Positions 60,301 to 63,700 of a stretch of DNA of 64,000 bases are shown one piece after another. This stretch comes from an uncultured Coriobacteriaceae bacterium (GTDB taxonomy: Bacteria > Actinomycetota > Coriobacteriia > Coriobacteriales > Atopobiaceae): positions 1 through 64,000 of the forward strand of contig CADBDT010000016.1 of the NCBI GenBank assembly GCA_902793465.1. Direction: 5' to 3'. The position numbers and the translations under genes are program-made. The notes under the pieces are model-generated. The model did no database searches. It saw nothing but the letters and a program-made list of their open reading frames with translations, and was not told the origin of the DNA. How positions within the stretch are numbered: position 1 is the stretch's first letter; every line of letters starts with the position of its first letter.

Positions 60301-61725
60301 TACAACGGCAGTCCGCAGACCGTTGCCGTAACACCCTATGCGTACGAGTACGACAGCCAGAACTGGATTGTGGAAGGCGAGAGCCTTACCCAAACCAACG
60401 CGGGAACATACTCCGTTACGGTAAAGCCCAAGCCAGGCTACAGCTGGATCAACCCCAACTGGCTCGACGCATCTGGCAACTCCCTGCCGCAGACCCTCAC
60501 CTGGACCGTGGACAAGGCGCAGATGGACAACGTGCCAGCACCGGTGGTCGACTCCAAGACCGGTCGCATAACGGTGCCCAAGGACAACACCGGCAGGACC
60601 ACCTACCCAGACGACAAGACACCCTACACCTACCAGTACCGCGTCGCGGGACAGGGCGAAGACGCCTGGAAGACGCTGCCCGCCTCCGGCATAATGGCCG
60701 CAGCCAACACCGACTACGATTTCCGCATCGCCGAGACCGCGAACACCTACGCGGGCGCGCACGTAACGACCAGGTACACGCCGCTCAACCCCACGCCCAC
60801 GCCGCCGGGCCCCAAGCAGCTCGACGTCGTGTACACCGCGCACACCCAGACCTACGGGTGGAACGCGCCTGCCGGCAAGAACGGCACCACGGCTGGCACC
60901 ACTGGCCAGGGCAAGCGCATGGAGGCCATAACCGCCAAGGTAACGGGCGGCACGATCGAGTACCGCGGCCACGTGCAGGGCATCGGCTGGGAGAGCAAGT
61001 GGTCCAGAGATGGTGCGGTCGCCGGCACCACGGGCCAGTACAAGCGCCTGGAGGCCATCGAGATGCGCATGGTCGGCGGTGCCGCGGACAAGGGATACCA
61101 CGTGTGGTATCGCGTCCACAGCCAGAAGTACGGCTGGCTCGGCTGGACCAAGGACGGCGAACCAGCCGGCACCAGCTCCCAGAGCCTGCGTGCCGAGGCG
61201 TATCAGGTGGTCGTGCTCGCCGACGGGGTGCTGCCAGCTGGCTACGACGCCACGAAGCCGGCCTTCATATCCAACGTGTTCGCGACCCCGCACGTCCAGC
61301 GCGACGGCTGGCACCCCCGCAGCTTCGCGGGCCTTACCGGCACCACGGGCCAGGCCAAGCGCCTGGAGGCCCTGCGCCTCGAGGTCGCCGATCCGCTCGT
61401 CGCAAACGGCATAACGTACAGCGCGCACCTGCAGGGAATCGGCTGGACCGGCGAGAGGTCCAACGGGCAGGTCGTGGGCACCACGGGCCAGCAGCGCAGG
61501 CTCGAGGCCGTGCGCATAAGGCTCACCGGGCCCAACGCGGCCAAGTACAGCGTCTGGTACCGCATGCACGTGCAGACCTACGGCTGGCTCGGCTGGACCA
61601 GGGACGGCGGCACCGCCGGAACCACGGGCCTGGCCAGGCGTGGCGAGGCCGTGGACATCCTCGTCCTGCCCAAGGGCACCCTGCCCCCGGGCTACGACGG
61701 CAGGGCGGCGTATCGCAGCAAATAG
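36367..61725 (+). CDS. Giant modular cell-surface protein (about 8,450 residues)
   Basis: One uninterrupted frame fills 40% of the window. A long basic N-terminus precedes a hydrophobic export signal (about residues 97-117). ATG 36589, with AAGGAAGAGG upstream, would give a more usual signal peptide. Then come Ala/Glu/Lys coiled-coil segments (about 458-645), beta-rich modules with scattered InlB-type repeats, a glycine-rich block (about 1720-1965) and a long array of MBG-like beta modules (YDGxxH, YGxxP motifs; about 2545-6055). InlB B-repeats ending in YAKWT follow: three at about 6120-6355 and fifteen at about 6700-7837. Six ChW repeats (HxQxxGW) lie at 8154-8445. No LPXTG signal or membrane tail exists, so wall binding is probably by the ChW repeats. 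It is likely an adhesin or surface filament. A terminator follows directly. Confidence 0.9.
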   Translation: MKNQRDTKQNVPPRVDDTAHETCGNRLPEQSGRSDPMLRSGPSEPIQEHAYRSTKRRRAHRAGTDGILGAKEEAMRGSRHRQERHKRQRHTHPLHVRVFAILMSVMFMFSGIDTRGVAEAMESYGEATRKTVALVQALDQNVSRQEVEAGSAESAVNLPATLRATVRTGARESEDSGDAAANTNANTEPVVQAPSTVSEPVEATPPAEEGKAEEQTKTTQTPTNEQSEMTEGSSSVKAEQSNSEKQDPVSAAASFVGGIFMPRVALAEEAGESGSEANKPATTEGNATAGNEATEDVPVKWTIDAQKSAKPTFDAPKAGDTYIYKCEIEGGYELAEGVELPTITVTIVPSKDFAFVRTAEVDGVVVTVMADEGVFPADATIEAKAAGKDEAKAAAAAADAARAKGTSVAESHTIDVKVKDAKGNEIQPNNEKGEVRVAFASKNMDNQNLSTSVYHMRAANDEEAAAAKDAARKEAESKAVADANKKAEEANSTTEEAKATVNGIDAEIKELEAAKAEAQKAGNQELVEKCERSLQEANIASVHAAEDAREAEQAAQQATQEAKDTASNPAPDYKDPAIVLVAESLDAKKVDASEVVSDAEAIANARKADAKSTEEEAAAIERNANAAKATSDAINAAGARQAAVATTKGFSLYTVEFTYNDLQYVLKGDGDVPLKDLLNAVGIQVPEGAQIAEAKSSNDYLFTVNNDAKTGAQTVYALAPFKTEETLDVTVDGVVYRIKVTDDTHFITPGNNSIAWGTAVGGDNIGVAWRSGYKYGGTAFDVHAKISNQEIKSTYSNGGYGTMATLGSSIASGAYVTTKNAAGSELSKDLGNDVKVGTRFSQVPGKLYIQIDYLINNSGNSARTVSIGSGADIMIDNDDRAKITPLAEGAGMKCEASNGKFLNYMSMDQSFWYGRWSYSFSSNLHDYINKSQSNAENGNMDSAMAWRWTLNVPARTTQIVSCYIGIGDKNSSNAEINNPDDIVNTVSNTVRYFNNCDGTTNPSSIDPVTLDEEGVSITLPAIQRDGYYFDGWYDAAEGGNRVGGANQQYVPTGSIALYAHWTAIPNTATVNLKKDDAPWSGQRVELRDGNNPSIVKYTLSEGPTPGSYVNDQVLNSPPDHPYEIWVNGRQTWTEGRTKADTLAFKATTTPTRKSKDLSYHTVTVNARLDDQPNTNNEIAIELRQSAVTKYTLPRTANGVYSDILQDTEGNFDVYGLGRDTKEDINPAQADKRTVNIDFYTLQVAVVDADTGPWTDALVDLYDQGGIKANSCVYKSSTGKIAYYERILQKDENTAYTVHVVDPQTSRDVNTEKIIKANSENRKATFNFYTNTVRITFSDTSQEFAVTIDNDVDTYANFAITGTGTAKTYTQTHVYARDSGDGERTYKLNIDGVSTAGAPAGLMQVTSNNKTKTLTIRKIDYYNYEAQDPQKKDVFNQVEYATGWVLDGCSETEPSEPYNEGFSFDGWGTNGWTKGETSYNRFDFGTKITSDRKLYAHYLTPTVRINQYVRTDANGNMSGTGTYYRMANTSISGFNKGNTIKYVTFNHTNVDSITLKNASNSGWHWENNDSSTNKLVYGDANNKNQADTMDNAQKFLRENVIVKPTADKTSTMQITVMDKDSVIQADSPTLTYSTSSIGYTTLTGQSARKEIGGGNYTITSNQTFSNGLKISAGATVYLYIPKNKTLTAYGTNGSGTTAGLAGIEVPSNSTLVILGQGSVKATGGNAGDGGRGGDNARDAYCGKGDWQQYGGTGGGGGNGGGGAGAGIGGNGGSGGWGGSGGGRGHGDYGSGGWGSDGWGGAGGSGGNGSNGASMGTVYIQSTIGLNAKGGSAGGAGIGGTFHWDLSGINSTNYNVNDRGSGWDKDNQCGGGGAGGGGGAGGVAADVGGGGAGGGGGGGGGGGGVDCGGKNTNGNWSYMPTGSRGTGGGSTAANGSDGDWGNGQKRTGGSGASGGSAGSSGGNGIYVRDGANYMRFPDKNYTITYTGTGGTPATTRVNYNTNAQKTISLPKFNCDSSHYFRYYTITTNPTSLTGQTSTDYPILARGDVSGAKYLQGKSLTIPKGTAGNIVITAVTGNKSGLQATSEEIEVPPLNTTPATTYYTYTVNTYVDNQLESVGPLTIDGVAVSGVNGVYTYTTTKSNLKTAKLEGANVAVVKNETKEYRYETVKVKVRGYFPTNIALGNNGPGLTMPNEGVDLSSNLDGHTINKKEYTYTSLRRAEATNKGSYPIIIDGTTAGETTGTNGIPVFTEKKAEYGSTVNVDYHTIELTIGLDGLTSDDVGTVYLLDQNTGARVYFTKKGETTNSITYTATRLRDQATAYKLFVDSTPASMTEGTTTSGTIRFEKDHKVNVALIRHTTKLTTKVDGVPTDMGTATLVPYGASGSQSVDADGAKDMVQYTPGDYRDVRTNTNNVDLWLNAQKTEQTNEAPGANLVRNYYTIDYQFAGEDGEQGEVPVDDNRYYEGTNVTLKSPDRMTNGGKTFVGWKLTQSASSNGENDGEKDTIAAGQQIAMTGHITATAVWRNTDFSKSTNDRNNPDDNATNNFQLYLSNTLYTYNGEVQVPNVKVTRGVEPEPGSDDPPVTTLIEGRDYRIEYVNSNTSAKNTRFVGNEAMNGTKEKECVDVGTVTVKVIGLGDYAAPEGDSEFSVLTDSYMIEPRPVELYDVSAKTRHYDGTNFVELEVGGIDGFIEQDVEFAKLPPKPLAQAEGTDVGHWLVDVSTLALTGERAEDYTMRCPIEVYADITKKPLTEDMVKFIVGEDDSCYNMSETKELVYNGSAQEPSIKVYDLMDQTSATYVNRGDGRIAINEQLSQNKYPKDDMQLRVPIDGDTSNTATATAGEFLHTLDIIKYEDNHKDYSVSWSENHKDAGDRTVTVTATEGGNYTGSVTRTFKILPKPITVTAKENSSEYLADVADVSKAYTVAETNGGKSYDGSDEATPAGETEEQATARLAKLNAVIYHPEEREAIGFKGVTSVKKGDAVGTYYDDDRTAISVTYNEHPNYAITVVPADYTVNPIDSAPPFTARGTTVVYDGQAHGGTFSTTEEKATIKYSATSVEDAASNNGLAQPPTFTDAGNHKIYYSVTSPNYSNANTGSVDVAIAKAPLTVAAKDQSIVYGGSIDALADSTLAANKVTVTGWVNNEGTAENQWTKEGGLTFTSETYVPGSDVGTYAIAPNVALDANDTSVLRNYELRYASGTLTVTPKTIEGFTWKTTAGASVPEAGLAYNGSEQGVVATPEGVLAGDDMYVATYATNASDANVTNTATNTGEYTAHVATLAGNKLHNYSIADNLTDVASATQTWKIVPATNEWTIQPNIVGWQVGQPANNPVGTAKFGEVKREYYSEAPTETAGSYTYNPDKKLDAQPTTAGTYWLRTYVDADASGNYNGLDKPVEFTISDRDLNTPVVYVTPIVGNAITYGGDFNADGTNPTVNLKYEFLNADGTMTELTAEQKAQYLDDSADKVYATSYDKSVDARNDVGTYDVTVKSGVTATKDGEEQEPTCTLVFRAGTLTVNKKQLNVTWPTTKEFRYSGRAISHEPALQDVINNDDVKATGEHLSETNVSDYTAKASGLTGSDAGNYILVQSTDNWKITKRNTNAWVKAPSVESWRVGAQNTPDPASQALFGTNSVVYQYKPKDNASAEWSSDKPTAAGKYLLKATIAETNEYAGLTGESEFVIAGADERVVYVTAKNVTGLTYGQQFSEATNTYELSFMDDISGTNPVSDDLKAKFSGGTYDTSYNKTTADPLTKNAGTYDLTVSDVTYTKSTAEDPDYTLVYRPGTLTVAQKEIAPTWPAPSTFTYDGTRKSYEATLPSDAKAYPDDDIKLTFNNYTSATYPGNYPLEAALEGADASNYTLTNKNSGWGISDPSPKLQNSWVVEPNINGWTVGHTPQNPVGTAEYGDVVFEYYAQDGTTKLNEKPTTAGMYYLNAFVNGGNSYEGLTHDLVPFTISEGNIVYVTAKNVSTVYGTAPTFEVEYSKPDGASNANVDSSKITGTAAYIVSDGKDASAKRNAGEYEVIASGLISSDYTLVYKPGTLTVTQKELTLTWPQNNVFYRTGQDISYVPTLSGAFPSDDVKPNYATDSQHVKQNVGTYATKVDETTPLTGAAAANYKLADGQTLTKDWEIKDANRWTKLPTIADWYYGDELSTPEATSLYKTDKITYTYEGTGSTTYGPLTNKPTVAGTYKMTATVPADGNNYGQLVGTTTFTIHKAEVKVEAKNQHTEVNQDIVDVTNEYTYTILRGLGTYSTNSEAENSQANFVKSLLAATPLTTNANKTEPGAYPIEVHRDAANANVNLTTFNGIYTVGSGKLEVTAAGGEFTYDGMAHNVDGVTKVVDQLHKDTNLLTSSDVYYSVDTALTKDNYLSVGRRDNPTFKNVKRDADGNVQSYTLYYYVVVPDFDDAKGSVTVKVNPKEVSVAAPTKEINYGEAAPTLVTADAAFGAFAAPDTAKSLGLTTTYTFTKESVAYEPGYAKGSKGDYVIAPTVSNALKAAPNYNFTYANGTLTVKPIELTEQMLNAPADQVYTVDGNTATGVAHTPAVTPKAEQTLLRGANDDYTLTYTNNVNAGTATVTVTPKPDGNYSAGSAFDLHFNIAPKDVTVKPVSGKTSGFNEAITLTAGDYTITSGTLNEAEKQLLKLSAETTATKGAAVGDYAVTVAYERNNNYNVTVDDAGAKYTITQGSITVQASDYDAVYDGQEHVVKAIAKTSSWGHAPTLYYGTEPLTPDNFKEKGNTTAPTFKDVTNGPQTVYYYATCDDYASAQGSYTVNIKPAPLTVGIKANQLSITYGEDKPEWNADSLDITGLQGGETIEALNTNDLAFVCSYAKGADAGAYPVTISGVKSDKGNYTIATQTPKLVVARKAVTFQWKANGEVLADDAVPSVDATGKAEHMPMAAEIASGAIEGDEVYVNAYEHDRETEPATYTAKVIALGGSKARNYTFDAQTADTKATHQWEIKATQLANEWVVNPYIDSWAAGQPAPDPYAEAKYGTPTYKYYTTKTVTTDPETGSEVVTYEGESTTKPTEAGTYYLRATVAEETNNYAGLDDYVEFQVSNDNIKQTIFVVAQPTSTGYGYDFATSGANFELKVAKMEGDAYVTDGNGNYVLEALPEGTQLSTYTDSTPTAVTSYKTGDDAGDYSWRIQNNLVPKEEDGAKYAFIYVPAALTVSPREIKLAWSAQDGAVVPADGFAYDGAEHGVVATLAQNHTFYNGDDARIYVFEDAAGTDAKSYTAKAKLVGSKAHNYALAADTGYTVADSVANYGWSITKGANTVSLTVPGWVYDGTAHTPTVTSTYGTPEIKYYTGREGTVGSYTYKGETTTMPTDAGTYYARATVPASTDNSLSYDEASSDYVEFTIAKRPLTVVALDRNSRYGKADEVQGLDYELSTYKADKTLEEADIADGRLTIGLQAKNASGDNITIGATTEMGDYPIVVTATDNPHNYDIRTVNGTYSVLRGDLTFNIQSASHIDVYDGKSHEVYARPIFDDAAEEPYKVYYSWSKVVNDQPEENKELTASNYATVGSTMKPSFKDVGEYAIWSYIVTSSGGAAHKLVNACITPAPLTVTVGNAALVYGDEMPTEGDQATVGEGDAAKQMLFVNPANAVGLDEGAKALTYTGFVGGETAENLDLDPQIAYDYARFQALEPKSEEDAILKTYPIKARFKNADKAKNYAVTFQDGMLTVTPRELTLSWSQNLFAYDGKPHAITATPTNYQCDEDKDATALSLHYTNEATTDGETPEYATTGNIQHTALLAGTYTATVNELKGTKRYSYAIPDDASKQWQIGKGTNEFTLPVTMQSWTYGQNQAFPYAEAKYGEVQYEYGTKIRGTYVDVTNKLTDEEKAAAENDPSFTITGEGENKVYKQYQQPTYTTTPFQLPGAYYVRAAVPTLTNHNSNDAVSYDRIQSDTLGYAINKGPINIYVGNAYSLLNAPRKNLTSAVDGSLAKANVEGSNQLVEDKVVATLAIGKNAQNEDMQTTLVNGQSYVINAGEFPIKVSKITVTSENLKTATNTTGTVEYTLNEAGKYVDAQGNECPLYTFTAHNGTYTVSQEGYASDSWMTALGYNGVYDADWHGVKAELKHNVLVPEGTVGTHSLFGNVPTPNTTPTLGAHRLTTQGDEDEHDVTFDFGDHGYTGDENKTQTVRTVGHKVTAPAPTEEGWVFGGWFTNLNDETTKLTADTEITTDGVVYYAKWTETTKFVVTFDANGHGVAPDAQTVEEGKQATAPEGFVAGETQSGDGYKFAGWYTGTKNDETGEVTLGEVYDFSTAVTGALTLYAEWTPNENTVQFDDATATNHQGKAIAPQTVITGDKVKKPEDPSAIGYLFVGWYTEAELINKYDFNTPVSDNLKLFAKWVKAIVQEQDVEKSTYTVYYGEKPVDGTGTDGAVTAQNVLDAINRGDLSTESPERKAVGVTMVYYYALSNPTEQGAPRELLSSGTQPIKITKRKLLITPKRNTVAKGNDPIDAGVIFGQHDENGNPVIEQEEYTDPETGITTKRDVIDPVTKTTRTADGFVGGENESHLSGTLKLTYGYNSSTDGVGEYSITASGYTSNDYDIVYAPGVLEVRESKTMDELLAAGRLQITDFVYDGEQKVPVITLLDENKENPQRLILGTHYKITGGTSKATNAGNYELSIEGMNVYNGPATLNWKITKAPQDPPAVGEGYSVTGQKIDIDPGNPSGTGGGSGSEGGSGTVTPETVKYTVTFVANGHGTAPNPVEVEAGQPVANPGGLTAEGFEFGGWYTNANCTGDAFQFTGEDKPVAINANTTLYAKWTAKDFTATFNANGHGTAPAQQTVKGGARVVKPADPTAEGWTFDGWYTDAACQSAYDFATAATENKNLYAKWTEGPYTVTFDANGYGTAPEPTTNVAKDAKISEPTAPEAEGFAFGGWYKDAACTEANKWNFQNDAVTANTTLYAKWTDSTDVVNTHVVTFNQNGHGNAPAKQVVKAGEKAKRPNDGAMTAIGFAFAGWYENAECTGDQFDFNTAINTNKELFAKWTEVPSRTVSFDVHGYGTAPDSQSVANGDVATEPSAPVASGLTFDGWYTNAEYTGEAYNFSAPVTDNITLHAKWSTGSEGDTTHTVTFIIGDDHGTAPAAQAVANGGTAVKPNDPEADGWKFEGWFENAEGNGNQFDFSTAIDDDKTLHAKWSEKPYVVTFETNGYGQQPAAQNVPKTGGKASNPGSLEAAGFTFGGWFTSTDGGATLSEQSYDFDTAVNSDITLYAKWTPSNTVEGAYTVNFETSNLGTTPVAQKVAAGGKAIRPNDPSAEGVLFDDWYTDDTFTTKFNFDATINGNATAYAKWNEGSYTVAFDANGYGTAPAAQTIKRGEHATNPGNLDAPDGSTLSFGGWYDNAECTGDAFDFNTPITANKDLFAKWTSGSDASEKVTVSFQIVGEPATAPAQQEIAKGGKATRPADIATEGYVFDGWYPTQECTGDKFDFNTDINENTTLYAKYNKKPFVLTYNTNGYGPASWPAEVAVGSTPQKPEDPTADGFKFEGWFDNAECTKPFNFEEALTSNKTVYAKWSSDIVPTRNVTFNINVPTGATEADFPAAPATQTVSEGGKVTEPNAPTAKSYTFDGWYREAGCQNKFDFANDTVSDADVALYAKWSQGPYAFVFDANGVTANNMPKVQKVPHGDEAEEPEQAPTADGYVFGGWYATAACDDDRPYDFSTGIEQNTTVYAKWTTTEYTVTFNDNGVMPIGYWPATQTVTYGATVTQPGATPTSDDQNFVNWFTDQECTTPFDFATPVTSNMDLYAQWTPKIYHTATFETNGHGDEPEAQQVEEYTKVTNPGNLVAEGWVFEGWFKDQGLSQAYDFETERMPTSDITIYAKWKEFFPEDYITNPDGPETNMGLGNSTHPIYVVYTREQAKDEQGKPKFDEQGNPVYTYTPVASSDPNAKDVNGNPLVGADGQPLPSSYDAPNRTTLYIQKIEENNYQASDYTQIMIDNLQVGTPILTFGTDDQDKPKRYDAVTNPVTYNGSPQTVAVTPYAYEYDSQNWIVEGESLTQTNAGTYSVTVKPKPGYSWINPNWLDASGNSLPQTLTWTVDKAQMDNVPAPVVDSKTGRITVPKDNTGRTTYPDDKTPYTYQYRVAGQGEDAWKTLPASGIMAAANTDYDFRIAETANTYAGAHVTTRYTPLNPTPTPPGPKQLDVVYTAHTQTYGWNAPAGKNGTTAGTTGQGKRMEAITAKVTGGTIEYRGHVQGIGWESKWSRDGAVAGTTGQYKRLEAIEMRMVGGAADKGYHVWYRVHSQKYGWLGWTKDGEPAGTSSQSLRAEAYQVVVLADGVLPAGYDATKPAFISNVFATPHVQRDGWHPRSFAGLTGTTGQAKRLEALRLEVADPLVANGITYSAHLQGIGWTGERSNGQVVGTTGQQRRLEAVRIRLTGPNAAKYSVWYRMHVQTYGWLGWTRDGGTAGTTGLARRGEAVDILVLPKGTLPPGYDGRAAYRSK

Positions 61726-61757
61726 CGACGGCCGCAGCACGGCTATGGCACGACAAC

Positions 61758-61786
61758 GGGGCGGTCCTTCGGGGCCGCCCCCTTTT
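61758..61786 (+). terminator. Terminator of the giant surface-protein gene
   Basis: GGGGCGG at 61758-61764 pairs with CCGCCCC at 61775-61781 around TCCTTCGGGG, followed by TTTT at 61783-61786, 33 bases after the stop codon. Confidence 0.85.
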
Positions 61787-61814
61787 GTGCGCAGCCGTCG
61801 GCCGCGCGTCCCGC

Positions 61815-61960
61815 CACCGGGCACGGTTTTGGCACGAAATTCTCCCTACCGTTCGCAATCACCGCACGGGCTGGCCGCGCATTTCGACACCGTGCGCACT
61901 TATCGGCCAGAACCGTACCCGGTAGGGAAGGACCCGTCCCAAAACCGCGTCCGCCAACCG
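61815..61960. repeat. Dispersed CGGTAGGGA-type repeat block
   Basis: CCGGTAGGGAAGGACCCGTCCCAAAACCGCG at about 61919-61950 (core CCCGTCCCAAAACCGCG) is close to the units at 29079-29190. A degenerate inverted copy (GGTTTTGGCACGAAATTC, then TCCCTACCG) lies at 61825-61851, making an imperfect hairpin. Confidence 0.65.
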
Positions 61961-62009
61961 TCAGCCGCGGCCCCGCCCCGCAGTCTCCTTGTGACATTTA
62001 TGTTGCCAC

Positions 62010-62039
62010 TTGGCACAAGCCGCAAATAAGCCCTATAGT
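62010..62039 (+). promoter_or_regulatory. Likely argG promoter
   Basis: TTGGCA at 62010-62015 and TATAGT at 62034-62039, 18 bp apart, lie 31 bases before the argG start. No clear ARG box could be made out by eye. Confidence 0.6.
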
Positions 62040-62069
62040 GCAAAGACCTATCTACAGAAAGGCAACAAC

Positions 62070-63299
62070 ATGGCAGAAAAAGAGAAGGTAGTACTTGCGT
62101 ACTCCGGTGGTCTGGACACCTCCGTTATCGTAAAGTGGCTTCAGGTCGAAAAGAACATGGACGTAATTGCCATTTGCGGAAACGTTGGCCAGGACGAGAG
62201 GGACCTCGGCTGGATTAAGCAGAAGGCGCTGGACATGGGCGCCATTGCTTCCGAGGCAATTGACATGCGCGACGAGTACGCAAAAACGATCCTTAGCAAG
62301 GCCATCTGGGCCAACGGCAAGTACGAGGGCATCTATCCGCTGCTTTCGGCGCTCAGCCGTCCGCTAATTTCCAAGCATCTGGTGGACGTGGCCCACAAGT
62401 ACGGTGCCAAGTACATTGCCCATGGCTGCACCGGCAAGGGCAACGACCAGGTACGCTTCGAAACGTGCATCCGCGCGCTCGATCCCGAGCTGGAAATAAT
62501 TGCGCCCGTGCGCGAGTGGGACCTTACCACCCGCGACTCCGAGATGGAGTGGGCCGAGGCAAACGGCGTGCCCGTACCCACCACCAAGAAGAAGCCCTAC
62601 TCCATTGACGACAACCTGTGGGGACGCGCCATCGAGTGCGGCGTGTTGGAAAACACCTGGAACACTCCGCCGGCCGACATCTGGACCATGTCCAAGAACC
62701 CCGAGGATTGCCCCAACGAGCCCGAGACCGTAATCGTTGGCTTTGAGGGCGGCATTCCCGTAAGCCTTAACGGCGAGCGCATGGAGCTGCTGGACCTCAT
62801 AATTAAGGCCAACGAGATTGCCGGTCGCAACGGCTATGGCCGCATAGACATGATCGAGGACCGCGTGGTGGGCATCAAGAGCCGCGAGTGCTACGAGTGT
62901 CCCGCTGCGCTGCTGCTCATTGAGGCGCACGGTGCGCTGGAGCGCCTGTGCCTGGACGCCGAGACCCTTAAGCAGAAGGCCAAGCTGGACACCGAGTGGG
63001 CGTCCACGGTGTATCGCGGCCTGTGGTACAGCCAAAACCGCTGCGCCATAGACGCATACAACGCCTACACCCAGAAGTTCGTTAGCGGCGAGGTGCGCAT
63101 TAAGCTGTGCAAGGGCGGTCTGTTTGTGGACGGCCTGCGCTCCGACTACGCACTCTACGACTACAACCTGGCCACCTACGACGAGGGCGACACGTTTGAT
63201 CAGTCCTACGCCGAGGGCTTTATTGTGCTGCACGGCATGCAGTCCAAGACGTGGTCCAAGGTGCAGGGCCCCGGTTCGGGTTTGCAGAGCATCGACTAG
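62070..63299 (+). CDS. argG: Argininosuccinate synthase
   Basis: ArgG joins citrulline and aspartate using ATP to form argininosuccinate, the penultimate step of arginine synthesis. The 409-residue length is normal. It begins with the PP-loop AYSGGLDTSV (residues 9-18), then GNVGQDE, the citrulline/aspartate site AHGCTGKGNDQVRFE (near 116-130), and later GRNGYGRIDMIEDRVVGIKSRECYE. AGAAAGG ahead of ATG 62070 fixes the start. It is monocistronic here; argH and the other arginine genes are outside the window. The palindromic element after it ends in a T-run and should act as its terminator. Confidence 0.97.
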   Translation: MAEKEKVVLAYSGGLDTSVIVKWLQVEKNMDVIAICGNVGQDERDLGWIKQKALDMGAIASEAIDMRDEYAKTILSKAIWANGKYEGIYPLLSALSRPLISKHLVDVAHKYGAKYIAHGCTGKGNDQVRFETCIRALDPELEIIAPVREWDLTTRDSEMEWAEANGVPVPTTKKKPYSIDDNLWGRAIECGVLENTWNTPPADIWTMSKNPEDCPNEPETVIVGFEGGIPVSLNGERMELLDLIIKANEIAGRNGYGRIDMIEDRVVGIKSRECYECPAALLLIEAHGALERLCLDAETLKQKAKLDTEWASTVYRGLWYSQNRCAIDAYNAYTQKFVSGEVRIKLCKGGLFVDGLRSDYALYDYNLATYDEGDTFDQSYAEGFIVLHGMQSKTWSKVQGPGSGLQSID

Positions 63300-63321
63300 G
63301 CATTGCTAACCGAAAAGAGAT

Positions 63322-63437
63322 AAAAGCGTGCCGTGAGGGGATGCTCCCCATCGGGTACATCGCGGGTAAGCCGATCCGCATGGGAAGCTCTTCTCGCGAT
63401 GTACCCGATGGGGAGCATCCCCTCACGGCACGCTTTT
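63322..63437. repeat. Palindromic element, copy 7, doubling as a terminator
   Basis: AAAAGCGTGCCGTGAGGGG and CCCCTCACGGCACGCTTTT are exact mirrors, so each strand ends in a T-run after a very long stem: a bidirectional terminator. In the inner arm ATACT has become ATGCT, and the opposite AGTAT has become AGCAT, keeping the pair. It lies 22 bases after argG. Confidence 0.93.
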
Positions 63438-63700
63438 TGTAATGGAAAGCCGCAGCCAAGGCGCATTTACTATCGCTAACTATCGCAATCGGGCCCCGTT
63501 CGGGTGCGTGTCTGGCAAAACCCCAGCTCACGGGCTTGCGGTCTTGTCGCATTTACTATCTATCGCAAGGACGGCATTTTACGGCGACCGCCTGCTTGGG
63601 CAAGCTGTGCGAGGGTTACAATGGCTTATAAGATGTGCGGCTACTCGTCGCACAGTCAAACGTTGCTCAGCGAAAACAACACATGGCCGAAAGGTAGCCG

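Noticed and set aside
49729..61824. Very long open frames on the minus strand opposite the giant gene (1,970 and 2,054 codons).
   Set aside because: They are antisense to a coherent repeat protein, show no domain or signal, and arise because the sense strand avoids the codons TTA, CTA and TCA.
8894..63437. Palindromes as insertion sequences.
   Set aside because: They are about 100 bp, have no transposase and no visible target duplications. They could still be non-autonomous elements, so I describe them only as repeats.
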